NCBI GenBank assembly: GCA_036381195.1
Contig: DASVDH010000022.1
Coordinates: 1-64,000 of the forward strand
Direction: 5' to 3'
Origin: RSA9 sp036381195
GTDB lineage: Bacteria > Gemmatimonadota > Gemmatimonadetes > Longimicrobiales > RSA9
Length of the DNA: 64,000 nt
The position numbers and the translations under genes were made by a program. Under the pieces are notes generated by a model, which saw only the letters and a program-made list of their open reading frames with translations, was not told where the DNA came from and did no database searches. Below are positions 27,634 through 36,283 of this stretch, one piece after another. Positions within the stretch are counted from its first letter, which is position 1, and each line of letters starts with the position of its first letter.

Positions 27634-29121
27634 ATGCGGATCCTGACGCGGTACCTGCTCCGGGCTCACCTCGGGCCGTTCCTGTTTGCCCTCAGTGTGC
27701 TGACCGGGTTGCTGCTGATCAACACGGTTGCGCGGCGTTTCGAGGATCTTGCGGGCAAGGGTCTACCGTTTTCCGTCATCGCCGAGGTCTTCGTCCTCTC
27801 CATCCCCCACGTCGTGGCGCTCTCGCTGCCCATGGCGGTGCTCGTCGCCGTGCTCTACACGTTCAGCGTCCTGGCGGCGGACAACGAGATCACGGCGCTC
27901 AAGGCGAGCGGGGTCGACCTGGTCCGTCTGCTGCTCCCCCTGACCGTCACGGGGGCGATCCTGGCAGCCGGGATGGTCTGGTTCAACGATCGGGTCTTGC
28001 CGGAGAGCAACCACCGGTTGGCGAATCTGCTGGTGGACATCGGGCGCAAGAGCCCGACGCTGGAGTTGAAGGAGCAGACCATCAACGAGATCCAGACGGG
28101 AGACCTGCGCACCCGTTACTTCTTGCAGGCGGCGAAGATCGAGCCCGCGACCAACCGCCTGCGCGACGTGGTCATCTACGATATGAGCAGCCCGGAGCGC
28201 GATCGCACGATCTACGCGGACAGTGGACGGATGGCTTTTAACCAGGACCGGACGGATCTGTTCCTCACGCTGTACGATGGCGTCATCCACGAGATGCGGG
28301 ACGGGGAGCCGGAGTCCTTCCAGCGCTTGTTCTATGACCGGCAACTGATCCGGCTGGAGGGCGTGGGTAACCGGCTCGAGGAGGGGCTGCGGGGCAGCTA
28401 CCGGAGCGACCGCGAGATGTCGCTGGCCATGTTGCGCGCCGAGGTGGAGCAGCGGCGGAAGGAGCTGGAGGAGGTGCGAGAGCAGATGCGTGCGCTCGTG
28501 GCCGAGGCGGTCCAGCGTGCGCTGGCGGGCCCGGCCGCGCCGGACGGGCCGCTGGGCCCTCCGGGGGACATCGTGGATGCCGCCTCCTTCCGCGTCGAGC
28601 CGCGGCAGGGGCGGGCCGCGCCGCCGAGGGCGGCCACGCCGGCCGGCGGTGGGGTAGACAATCTCGTGCGGCGAGTCGGCTACGAGCTGCAGTCGCTTCG
28701 CAGCCGGGCGGAAGCGCTGACCACGCAGATGAACGAGTACGACGTCGAGTACCACAAGAAGTTCTCGATCCCGTTCGCCTGCATCGTGTTCATCCTGGTC
28801 GGGGCCCCCATCAGCGTGCGCTACCCGCGCGGGGGGGTGGGAATGGTGATCGCCGTCTCGCTCACCGTCTTCACCATCTATTACATGTGCCTGATCGGTG
28901 GGGAGAGTCTGGGTGACGAGGGGCTCGCCTCGCCGGCGTTGGTCATGTGGGCGCCGAACATCTTGTTCCTCGGCCTGGCGTTCTGGGGTCTCGCCCGGAT
29001 CGGGCGTGAGGCCGCGACGGCGGCCGGCGGTGGCTGGGAGGACCTCTTCCAATCACTGCGGGCCGTGCCGGCGCTGCCGTTGCGCCTCTTGTCCCGCAAG
29101 CGCCGTGCAGGGCGGGCATGA
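27634..29121 (+). CDS. lptF: Lipopolysaccharide export permease LptF-like, with coiled-coil insert
   Basis: A 495-residue YjgP/YjgQ-family permease. With LptB and LptG it extracts lipopolysaccharide from the inner membrane. The N-terminal part shows RYLLRAHLGPFLFALSVLTG, membrane helices and ITALKASGVDLVRLLLPL, as in LptF/G. A jellyroll-like periplasmic domain follows (about 130-255), and three C-terminal helices (IPFACIVFILVGAPISVRYP and onward) close it. Between them residues about 259-370 hold a charged coiled coil (EVEQRRKELEEVREQMRALV) and a Pro/Ala linker, making it over 100 residues longer than usual. The stop overlaps lptG (ATGA). Confidence 0.9.
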   Translation: MRILTRYLLRAHLGPFLFALSVLTGLLLINTVARRFEDLAGKGLPFSVIAEVFVLSIPHVVALSLPMAVLVAVLYTFSVLAADNEITALKASGVDLVRLLLPLTVTGAILAAGMVWFNDRVLPESNHRLANLLVDIGRKSPTLELKEQTINEIQTGDLRTRYFLQAAKIEPATNRLRDVVIYDMSSPERDRTIYADSGRMAFNQDRTDLFLTLYDGVIHEMRDGEPESFQRLFYDRQLIRLEGVGNRLEEGLRGSYRSDREMSLAMLRAEVEQRRKELEEVREQMRALVAEAVQRALAGPAAPDGPLGPPGDIVDAASFRVEPRQGRAAPPRAATPAGGGVDNLVRRVGYELQSLRSRAEALTTQMNEYDVEYHKKFSIPFACIVFILVGAPISVRYPRGGVGMVIAVSLTVFTIYYMCLIGGESLGDEGLASPALVMWAPNILFLGLAFWGLARIGREAATAAGGGWEDLFQSLRAVPALPLRLLSRKRRAGRA

Positions 29122-30188
29122 GGATCCTGGACCGCTACGTCGTCCGCGAGTTCCTGCGGCTGTTCCTGCTCTTCGCGCTGGCATCCCCGCTGATGTTCGT
29201 GATCTTCGACATCACGGACAACCTGGATCGCCATCTGGCGCGGGGCATTCCGCCGGCCCGGGTGGCGCTGAGCTACGTGTACCAGCTCCCGCTCTTCGTC
29301 CTGTACGCGTTCCCAGTGGCGGCGCTGATCGCTACCATCTTCACCATCAACAACATGGCGCGGTACTCGGAGCTGACCGCGGCCAAGGCAGGCGGCATCA
29401 GCTTCTACCGCCTGATCGCCCCGCTCCCGCTGCTGGGCGTGCTGCTCACGGGTGGAGCGCTCGCCCTCTCCGAGCTGGTCCCGATCGCCAACCGGCTGCG
29501 TGCGGAGATCCTCGGGCAGAGGAGCCGCGTGCGGTCGTCCCGCACGGACTTCGTCTACCGGACGACGGACGGGCGCGTCTACTCCATCCGGCGGCTGGAC
29601 GTGGAGAGGAGCCAGATCGCGGGCGTCTCGATGGAGCGGGAGGGGGATGAGCCGCGCGTGCCCACCATCCATGCCACCGCCGAGACCGGCGTGTACGAGC
29701 AGGCCAGGGGCTGGGTCCTGCACGACGGCTATTACCGCATGTTCTTCGGCCAGGATGCGGAACGCACGTTCAAGTTCGACCGCATGCGGCCGCTCGGCTT
29801 CGAGGAGACGCCCGAACAGCTCCTCGCCCAACCCAAGGATCCGGAGGAGATGCGCTACGCCGAGCTCCGGCGCTTCATCGACATCATCGAGCGTTCGGGC
29901 GGCCGGCCGCTCGAGCTCCAGGTGGAGCTCGCGCAGAAGATCGCGGTCCCGGTAGCGACGCTCATCATCATCCTCTTCGCCGCGCCGCTCGCCATGTCCG
30001 CGCAGCGCGGCGGACCGGCCTACGGCATTGGCATCGCGCTCGGCATCACGCTCGTCTACCTCATGCTCTTCCGCGTCGCCGGCGCCGCCGGCGCCACGGG
30101 CAACCTGCCGCCGGTGGTCGCCGCATGGTTGCCGAACCTCGTCTTCGCGGCCGGGGCGACAGTCCTGATGGTGAAGGCGAGGACGTGA
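29118..30188 (+). CDS. lptG: Lipopolysaccharide export permease LptG-like
   Basis: A 356-residue YjgP/YjgQ-family permease of normal length, the partner of the preceding LptF. It has three N-terminal helices, with ELTAAKAGGISFYRLIAPLP as the conserved cytoplasmic coupling region, a periplasmic jellyroll (about 130-245) and three C-terminal helices including KIAVPVATLIIILFAAPLAM. Its ATG lies inside the lptF stop (ATGA), so the two subunits are co-translated. Which of the two is strictly F or G is taken from gene order. LptB and LptC are not in the window. Confidence 0.9.
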   Translation: MRILDRYVVREFLRLFLLFALASPLMFVIFDITDNLDRHLARGIPPARVALSYVYQLPLFVLYAFPVAALIATIFTINNMARYSELTAAKAGGISFYRLIAPLPLLGVLLTGGALALSELVPIANRLRAEILGQRSRVRSSRTDFVYRTTDGRVYSIRRLDVERSQIAGVSMEREGDEPRVPTIHATAETGVYEQARGWVLHDGYYRMFFGQDAERTFKFDRMRPLGFEETPEQLLAQPKDPEEMRYAELRRFIDIIERSGGRPLELQVELAQKIAVPVATLIIILFAAPLAMSAQRGGPAYGIGIALGITLVYLMLFRVAGAAGATGNLPPVVAAWLPNLVFAAGATVLMVKART

Positions 30189-30264
30189 GGCCCCCTTGCG
30201 TGTCCGGCGCCGCCGCCGGATGATGGGCCCGCACAGCGCCGATAGACTCGAAAAGGAGACCCGA

Positions 30265-31890
30265 ATGGACTGCACGGCATGTCCCGGTACCCGCCCCGCC
30301 CGCGCCGGACGGCGCACGGGGCCCGCGTTCGGCCTGGCGGCCGCCCTCGCGCTGCTACTCGGTGCCTGCGGCGGAGCGCCGCAGCCCGAGCGTCCGACGC
30401 TCGCCGTCCTCGTCGTCGTGGACCAGCTCTGGGCGGACCTGCTCGTGCGCTACGACTCGCTCTTCACCGGCGGGTTCCGCCGGTTGCGGGACGAGTCGCG
30501 CCAGTTCGTGAACGCGACGCACGATCACGCCGGGACCTACACCGCGCCCGGCCATGCGACGCTGTCCACCGGCGTCTACCCCGCTCGGCACGGCATCGTC
30601 AGCAACAGCTGGGCCGAGAGGGTCAATGGCGAGTGGACGAGCGTCGAGAACGTGCACGACCCCGACGTCGAGATCGTCGGTGCGCCGGGCGTCGCCGGCG
30701 CCTCGCCGCACCGGCTCGTGCGCGACGGGTTTGCCGACTGGCTGCTCGCCGCGGACAGCGCATCGATCGTCGTCTCCGTCTCCGGCAAGGACCGGGGCGC
30801 GATCCTGCCCGCGGCCCACACCCGCGGCTACGTGTACTGGTTCGAGCCGGAGGTTGGGCGCTTCGTCACGTCCACCTATTACCGGACCGAGGACCCGGAT
30901 TGGGTCACGGCGTTCAACCGGGACGTGCTGCCGACCCACGCGCGTGACTCCGTCTGGGAGAGCACGATCCCCGCGGCGGTGTTGGCCTTCGCGCAGCCCG
31001 ACACCAGCGCGCACGAGGGGGACGGCATCCACACCTACTTCCCGCACCGGTTCGCGGACGTGCGGAACGACTCGGACCCGAGCTCCTTCTGGCGCTGGTT
31101 CGGAGCGACGCCCATGCTGGATGCGGCGACGCTCGGCTTCGCGAAGGCCGCGGTGGAGGCGCTCGGGCTGGGCCGGGACGGCTCGCCCGACTTCCTCTCC
31201 GTCTCGCTCTCGCAGACGGACCGCGTCGGGCACCAGTACGGCCCGCTCAGCCGCGAGCAGCTCGACAACCTGCTCCGGCTGGACCGCGAGCTGGGCGACT
31301 TCTTCACGTTCCTCGACGAGACGGTCGGCGCCGGCCGGTGGGTGCTCGCGCTCAGCGCGGACCACGGCGTCCACGTCGCGCCGGAGGTTGCGCAGGCGCT
31401 CGGGCGGCCCGGGCTGCGCGCGACCCAGCGCGAGCGGGAGGCGCTCGAGCGCGCCGTCGCCACGGCGCAGGCGAACGCGAAGGGCGCTGATGACGCCGCC
31501 GTCGCCCGCTCCATCGCAGAGGCAGTCGAGCAGCTCCCCTTCGTCGAGGACGCCTGGACGCACGCGGAGCTGGACGCAGGAACGCCGCCCGCCGACTCGT
31601 TCATGGCGCTCTACCGGAACTCGCGGCACCCGGGGCGCGAAGCCGGCGCGCTCGGCCGGCTCGGCGTCGAGGTGCGCTTCGTGCCGGGCTTTATCAGCTA
31701 CCCGCGCGGCGCGACCCACGGCTCGCCGTACTACGACGACCGGCACGTCCCGCTGCTCTTCATGGGGCCGGGGATCCCGCCGGGCATTGATTCGACCCGC
31801 GCCGCGACCGTGGACTTGGCGCCCACGCTCGCGCGGCTGCTCGGCATCCCGGCGCCCGGAGACCTGGATGGGAAGGCGCTGACCTGGTGA
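30265..31890 (+). CDS. Alkaline phosphatase superfamily lipoprotein (phosphodiesterase/PafA-like)
   Basis: A 541-residue secreted phosphohydrolase. An N-terminal hydrophobic stretch ends in the lipobox LLGAC, so it is probably anchored in a membrane. VVVDQLWADLL supplies the first metal Asp, GTYTAPGHATLSTGVYP the nucleophile Thr region, SQTDRVGHQYGP a metal Asp/His pair, SADHGVHVAPE the Asp-His pair, and GATHGSPYYDD a further His. This order fits type I phosphodiesterases and PafA-type alkaline phosphatases. AAAGGAG lies 7 bases before the ATG at 30265; upstream in-frame codons look non-coding. It follows lptG by 76 bases and may be cotranscribed. Substrate unknown. Confidence 0.88.
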   Translation: MDCTACPGTRPARAGRRTGPAFGLAAALALLLGACGGAPQPERPTLAVLVVVDQLWADLLVRYDSLFTGGFRRLRDESRQFVNATHDHAGTYTAPGHATLSTGVYPARHGIVSNSWAERVNGEWTSVENVHDPDVEIVGAPGVAGASPHRLVRDGFADWLLAADSASIVVSVSGKDRGAILPAAHTRGYVYWFEPEVGRFVTSTYYRTEDPDWVTAFNRDVLPTHARDSVWESTIPAAVLAFAQPDTSAHEGDGIHTYFPHRFADVRNDSDPSSFWRWFGATPMLDAATLGFAKAAVEALGLGRDGSPDFLSVSLSQTDRVGHQYGPLSREQLDNLLRLDRELGDFFTFLDETVGAGRWVLALSADHGVHVAPEVAQALGRPGLRATQREREALERAVATAQANAKGADDAAVARSIAEAVEQLPFVEDAWTHAELDAGTPPADSFMALYRNSRHPGREAGALGRLGVEVRFVPGFISYPRGATHGSPYYDDRHVPLLFMGPGIPPGIDSTRAATVDLAPTLARLLGIPAPGDLDGKALTW

Positions 31891-31913
31891 GGAGCCCGGG
31901 GGCACGGCCGGGG

Positions 31914-31935
31914 GCGGGCGGCGACAGCCGCCCGC
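31914..31935. terminator. Hairpin between convergent genes
   Basis: A perfect 9-base stem, GCGGGCGGC and GCCGCCCGC, with loop GACA lies between the stop of the phosphatase (+) and the stop of the DapF homologue (-). No T-run follows on either strand. It probably acts as a shared or rho-assisted terminator; more GC-rich dyads follow to 32000. Confidence 0.5.
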
Positions 31936-32016
31936 GGCGCCGGCCGGCCCGGGCCGGCTGAGGCCGGCGCCGGTTCGGGCAATGCCGGCCGTGTTCGGGC
32001 GAGGCCGGCGCCGCCG

Positions 32017-32883
32017 TCAACCCAGCCGCTGCGCCACCGCCTCCGCGAGGCGGCCGCGGTAGACGATCTCCGCGGGGCCGCGCAGCCGAAGCGCCTCGCC
32101 CTCCCCTGCCTGGACCTGCACCCGGCCGCCCGGCATGTCCACCACGAGGTCACGCGCAGCGACGAGGCCTAGCCGCCTCGCCGCCGCCGCGACCGCGCTC
32201 GCGCTCGAGCCGGACGCCAGCGTCTCGCCCACGCCGCGCTCCCAGATCCACGCCTCGAGCCGGTCCGGCCCCGCGACGCGCGCGAACTGCACGTTCGTGC
32301 CGGCGGCGAACGCGGGGTGCGTGGCGAGCGCGGGCGCGCGGCGCAGGAAGTCCGCGCGGTCCAGCTCGTCGACGAACACCACGCAGTGCGGGTTGCCGAG
32401 CGAGACCGGGTTCACGCGCGCCGCGCCCGCCTCGCCCAGGTCCAGCTCGACGCCCAGCGCCTCGCCCGGCTCGGGCACGAAGCCGACAGCGGCGCCGAGG
32501 AACGACGGCGTGCCGATGTCCACGGCGATCATGAGCTGCCCGTCCGGCAGCGTCGCCTCGACGCGCATCTCGACCGTGTCCTTCGGCAGCGCGACGGCGA
32601 ACGGCTCGTCCCGCACGATGCCGCGGCCGTGCAGGTAGGCGGCGAAGATGCGCAGACCGTTGCCGCTCTTCTCCGCCTCGCTGCCGTCCGGGTTGTAGAT
32701 GCGCAAGCGGATCGGCCGCTCTTCCAGAAAGCCGAGCAGGATGCCGTCGGACCCAATGCCGAGGTGGCGGTCGCAGAGCATGCGGATGCGATGCGGCTCG
32801 AGCGGCCACGGCAGGTCCGCGGCATCGAGCACGAGGTAGTCGTTGCCGAGGGCCTGGCCCTTGGCGAAGGGAAGCTCGGGCAT
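32017..32883 (-). CDS. DapF-family epimerase homologue lacking both catalytic cysteines
   Basis: A 288-residue member of the diaminopimelate epimerase fold. Family landmarks are present: KGQALGNDYLVLD at the N-terminus, GIGSDGIL, NPDGSEAEKSGNGLR, NPHCVVFVDEL and WERGVGET. The two acid/base cysteines of true DapF are replaced: after NGLR the expected Cys is Ile79, and the expected ACGSGA is ASGSSA with Ser224. It may catalyse another reaction, bind a ligand, or be a divergent epimerase; annotation as dapF would be unsafe on sequence alone. Single gene, convergent with the phosphatase. No other lysine gene is adjacent. Confidence 0.85.
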   Translation of the reverse strand: MPELPFAKGQALGNDYLVLDAADLPWPLEPHRIRMLCDRHLGIGSDGILLGFLEERPIRLRIYNPDGSEAEKSGNGLRIFAAYLHGRGIVRDEPFAVALPKDTVEMRVEATLPDGQLMIAVDIGTPSFLGAAVGFVPEPGEALGVELDLGEAGAARVNPVSLGNPHCVVFVDELDRADFLRRAPALATHPAFAAGTNVQFARVAGPDRLEAWIWERGVGETLASGSSASAVAAAARRLGLVAARDLVVDMPGGRVQVQAGEGEALRLRGPAEIVYRGRLAEAVAQRLG

Positions 32884-33318
32884 GCGGGGCTCTCTGTGCG
32901 TCGTGGGTTGCGCTTCAATGTCACGTTCGGCGCGCCCGGCGGCCGCCGGACGCGCGGCTGGGATCCTACACGGTCAGGAGGGTTCGCGCACGGGGCGGCG
33001 GCTCGCGGCGCGCGGCCGCCGGGGGCGGCGCGGTGCGCCGAGGCAGGGCACGCAGCCCGAGTTCGAGATGCGCCGGACGAAAGAGCGGGGCGCGGCGCGC
33101 CGGCGCGGGGGCACGTTCCCGCGATTCCCGGGATGGTTCAAACTTGAACCATTCCGCTGGTCCGCGCATCCGTGTCCTGCGCCCCGTACCGCGCCCGTGC
33201 GTCCCTCGCCTGTGGCTTTGAACCATTCCGGTGACCCGCGCCTCGGCCCCCCGCCCCATGGCGAGCGCGACCATCCGGTCGGGGCAGCCGGGAACGCCGG
33301 CGCGCGGCGCGGAGCCCG
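32884..33318. other. Intergenic region with a dyad and a 74-base-spaced direct repeat
   Basis: No gene is credible here: all frames are Arg/Pro/Ala-rich. It separates the DapF homologue start from the stop of a small Arg-rich protein. The only structured part is at 33133-33241, described separately. Confidence 0.5.
33133..33241. promoter_or_regulatory. ATGGTTCAA-N2-TTGAACCAT dyad with a repeated half-site
   Basis: ATGGTTCAA and TTGAACCAT flank two bases at 33133-33152, a 9+2+9 inverted repeat. The right half extends into a direct repeat, TTGAACCATTCCG at 33144-33156 and again at 33218-33230, with similar sequence for about 24 bases (three mismatches). The copies are exactly 74 bases apart. 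This looks like a regulator binding region upstream of the DapF homologue (start 32883), about 250 bases away. The regulator is unknown. Confidence 0.45.
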
Positions 33319-33603
33319 TCAGCGCCTGCGGCCCCGCCGGGGCCCGGGACGGCGGCGGTAGTAACGGCGCCGCGGCCCGCCCGATCGCGACTCGGAGCGC
33401 GGGCGGACGCGGAACTCCGTCTCGTAGCTGCCCGGCTGCCCGGAGCCGCGCAGCCCATAGTAGTCGGATTCGTAGTGCCGGCGCTCCTCCGGCGGCAGCT
33501 CGCGCTCCCAGCGCTCGCGCCGCCGCCACATCGCCTCACCGCCCCGCTGCCTGCGCCGGTAGATCTCGCCGTAGCCGAACCCGAACTCGTAACGCGTGGG
33601 CAT
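33319..33603 (-). CDS. Small Arg-rich hypothetical protein
   Basis: About 94 residues. The start MPTRYEFGFGYGEIYRRR is supported by a strong GGGAGGGG 6 bases before the ATG at 33603. The middle is charged and helical (RRRERWERELPPEERRHYES). The C-terminal 25 residues are almost only Arg, Gly, Pro and Tyr, which suggests binding to nucleic acid or another polyanion. No family is recognised. It stands alone, with 290 bases of featureless DNA between it and the MTHFR fusion gene. The ribosome binding site is the main argument that it is real. Confidence 0.6.
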   Translation of the reverse strand: MPTRYEFGFGYGEIYRRRQRGGEAMWRRRERWERELPPEERRHYESDYYGLRGSGQPGSYETEFRVRPRSESRSGGPRRRYYRRRPGPRRGRRR

Positions 33604-33893
33604 GCCTCGCCCCTCCCGCTTCGGTCTCGATCGCCCGAATGCGAAGGATGCAACGCCGATGCCAGGCGGCAGCAACCGACTCGGCGCGCACGGGCGCCCT
33701 CAGCGTCGGTCGCGAACCGCCCACGTGTGTTGATTGACGGGTTTCCGGGATTCCGCGGAGTGTCACCGCTCGGCGGCTGGGAGTCGGAGTCCACCGTGGA
33801 GTCCCGCGCGAGCCCGCCGTGGCGCTGCGCATGAGCACGGGCGAACGGCCGAAGGGCGTGCTGCTCCTGCGCGGTTGCGGACGGGCTGGGCGG

Positions 33894-35864
33894 TCAGTAC
33901 TCGGCCTCACCCATCGTGGCCGCCGTGCCGCGTAGCACGCGCCGCGCCGGCGGCGCGAACCCCGCGTCGTCGTCCGACTCCAGCTCCTCCCCGCCCTGCG
34001 CCACGGCGGCGTCGACGCCCGGAATGCCCTCGAACGCGCGGAGCGCGAACGGGATGCGGCCAAAGGGCGCGCTGACCTGGATGCCCTGCACATGCGGGCG
34101 CACGCGCTCGAACATCTCGCGCGCGATCAGGATGCCTTCCTCCAGCGCGGCCTCCTTGCCCTTCTCGCTCGCGCGGCGCATGCGCTCGACGACCTCCGGC
34201 GGCACCACCACTCCGGGCACCTCGTTGGCGAGGAACTCGGCGTTGCGCGCGGAGACGAGCGGCCAGATGCCGGCGACGATGGGGATCCAGATCCCGCGCG
34301 TCTTCAGCTCCTCGATGAACGCCAGGAGCTGGTCGGGGTCGAACACCGGCTGCGTGATCGCGTACTCGGCTCCCGCCTCGACCTTCCAGTAGAACCGGTG
34401 CAGCTCGTAGTCGCGGTCCATGGCAGCGGGGTTCGCACCCACGCCGATGACGAACGACGTCGGTTCGCCGAGCGCGTTGCCGCCCGGGTCCAGCCCCTGG
34501 TTGAGCCGCCGCACCAGGTTCGTGAGCCCGATCGAGTCGATGTCGAAGACGGCGGTCGCCTCGGGGTACGGGCCCATCTTGGGCGGGTCGCCCGTGATGA
34601 GCAGCAGGTTGCGCAGGCCGAGCGCGTGCGCGCCCAGCAGGTCGGACAGCATGCCGAGCAGGTTGCGGTCGCGGCAGCAGTAATGCACGACGGCCTCGAT
34701 GCCGACCCTCTGCTCGACCAGCACGGACGTGGCGAGCGCGCCCATGCGCATCTGTGCGCGGGGCCCGTCCGGCACGTTCACGGCATCGACCCCCGCGCGC
34801 TTGAGTAGCCGCACGCCCGCCAGCATCGCCGCCGGATCCGTGCCCCTGGGCGGCACGATCTCGACGCTGGTGACGAGCTCGCCCGCGGCGAGCTTGCGGC
34901 CCCAGTTCGAGCGCTCGGCGAGCGGGACGGCGTCCGCGCGCGGCGCCGCGTCCTGTTCCGGCACGCCGCCGCGCACGATGACGCGGCGCGGCGCGAGCGC
35001 GTGCAGCGCGTCCGCCATGCGGCGGATGTGCTCGGGCGTCGTGCCGCAGCAGCCGCCGACGAACTTCGCCCCCGCGCGGATCAGCCGCTGCGCGTACTTG
35101 CCGAAGTACTCGGGCGAGGCCATGTAGATCTGGCGGCCGTGGACCTCGCGGGGCAGGCCCGCGTTGGGCTGGGCCGAGAGCTTCTTCTGCGTGGCCGAGG
35201 CCATCGCTTCGAGCGCCGACAGGATGCCGTGCGGGCCGACCGAGCAGTTGAGACCGATCGCATCCGCGCCCCACTCGTCCAGCCGCGCGGCGCACACCTC
35301 CGGCGCGGTGCCGTACGCGGTCGCGCTGGTCTCCTGCACGGTCATCTGCGCGACGACGGGGAAATCACCGACCTCGCGCGCCGCCAGTAGCGCCTGGTGG
35401 ATCTCCATCAGGTCGCTGAACGTCTCGAGGATGAAGAACGCGACGCCGCCCTCGGCGAGCCCCTCGGCCTGCTCGCGGAACGCGGCGCGCGCCTCCTCCA
35501 TCGAGGTCGGGCCGTACGGCTCGATGCGGATGCCGAGCGGGCCGATCGCCCCGCCGACCAGCGCACGGCCGCCCGCCGCCTCGCGGGCCAGCTCTGCCGC
35601 GCGCGCGTTGATTTCGCGCACCCGCTCCTCGAGCCCGAACTGTGCGAGCTTGAACCGATTGGCGCCGAACGTGTTGGTCTCGATCAGCTCCGCCCCGGCG
35701 CGGACGTAGGCGCGGTGCACGTCCTTCACCAGCTCCGGCTCGCGGAGGTTGAGCTCGTCGTAGCAACGGTTGATGAAGATGCCCTTCTGGTAGAGCATCG
35801 TGCCCATCGCGCCGTCGAAGAGGTGCGGGCGGGTGTCTGTGATGAGGTCGAGGAAGGAGGTCAT
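33894..35864 (-). CDS. Bifunctional homocysteine S-methyltransferase / methylenetetrahydrofolate reductase
   Basis: A 656-residue fusion of the YitJ type. Residues about 1-310 form the zinc homocysteine methyltransferase domain: FDGAMGTMLYQKGIF, ETNTFGANRFKL, GLNCSVGPHG with the first zinc Cys and GGCCGTTPEHIRRMAD with the Cys pair. Residues about 340-625 form the MetF-like FAD domain (SVEIVPPRGTDP, NLLLITGDPPK, GVGANPAA, YAITQPVFDPDQLLAF). It can reduce 5,10-methylene-THF to 5-methyl-THF, the donor used by MetH encoded upstream. The ATG overlaps the stop of the S23-family gene (ATGA), and a weak GGAAAG lies 9 bases upstream. Confidence 0.93.
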   Translation of the reverse strand: MTSFLDLITDTRPHLFDGAMGTMLYQKGIFINRCYDELNLREPELVKDVHRAYVRAGAELIETNTFGANRFKLAQFGLEERVREINARAAELAREAAGGRALVGGAIGPLGIRIEPYGPTSMEEARAAFREQAEGLAEGGVAFFILETFSDLMEIHQALLAAREVGDFPVVAQMTVQETSATAYGTAPEVCAARLDEWGADAIGLNCSVGPHGILSALEAMASATQKKLSAQPNAGLPREVHGRQIYMASPEYFGKYAQRLIRAGAKFVGGCCGTTPEHIRRMADALHALAPRRVIVRGGVPEQDAAPRADAVPLAERSNWGRKLAAGELVTSVEIVPPRGTDPAAMLAGVRLLKRAGVDAVNVPDGPRAQMRMGALATSVLVEQRVGIEAVVHYCCRDRNLLGMLSDLLGAHALGLRNLLLITGDPPKMGPYPEATAVFDIDSIGLTNLVRRLNQGLDPGGNALGEPTSFVIGVGANPAAMDRDYELHRFYWKVEAGAEYAITQPVFDPDQLLAFIEELKTRGIWIPIVAGIWPLVSARNAEFLANEVPGVVVPPEVVERMRRASEKGKEAALEEGILIAREMFERVRPHVQGIQVSAPFGRIPFALRAFEGIPGVDAAVAQGGEELESDDDAGFAPPARRVLRGTAATMGEAEY

Positions 35865-36283
35865 TGCTGAGCTTTCCGCGGAGCTGTTGCCCTACCCGTA
35901 TGCGTACGCCTACGCGTGCTCCTGCCCGGCTGGTCCATCGCCTGCGCGAGCCGCACGAGCATCGCCACGATGCGTGCCAGGAGGACTTTGGCATTCTGGA
36001 TCGCTCCACGATCCGTCAACCCCAAGCACGCGAGGACGTCGAGCGCCGCCGACGCTTCCGCCGCTGATCGCCGGGCGATCCTGTAGAACCGTGCCTTCTC
36101 GAGGGGGCGGTGCTCGTCGGCTCCTTCGGCGATGTTCAGCGCGATCGACATCACGGCACGATAGAGTTGATCGCTCAGATTCGCGTGGCCGCGCGGCACA
36201 GTGCTCAGGACCTCGTGAGCTGCTGCGATCGCAATGATCGAGAGCTGGTAGACTTCCAGGCGCTCGTGATCGAGGGTTTCCAC
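35861..36283 (-). CDS. S23/IVP four-helix-bundle protein
   Basis: About 140 residues of the four-helix-bundle family first met in 23S rRNA intervening sequences. Diagnostic stretches are LEVYQLSIIAIAAAHEVLST, LSDQLYRAVMSIALNIAEGA and ARFYRIARRSAAEASAALDV. The GTG at 36283 is preferred: GAGG lies 8 bases upstream and it begins just before the conserved helix. The upstream ATG at 36394 would translate the inverted repeat as YAYAYAYA. The conserved helices end near QAMD; the last 25 residues are encoded by the other inverted repeat and flanking DNA. The stop overlaps the next gene's ATG. In this family, function outside rRNA genes is unknown. Confidence 0.88.
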   Translation of the reverse strand: METLDHERLEVYQLSIIAIAAAHEVLSTVPRGHANLSDQLYRAVMSIALNIAEGADEHRPLEKARFYRIARRSAAEASAALDVLACLGLTDRGAIQNAKVLLARIVAMLVRLAQAMDQPGRSTRRRTHTGRATAPRKAQQ

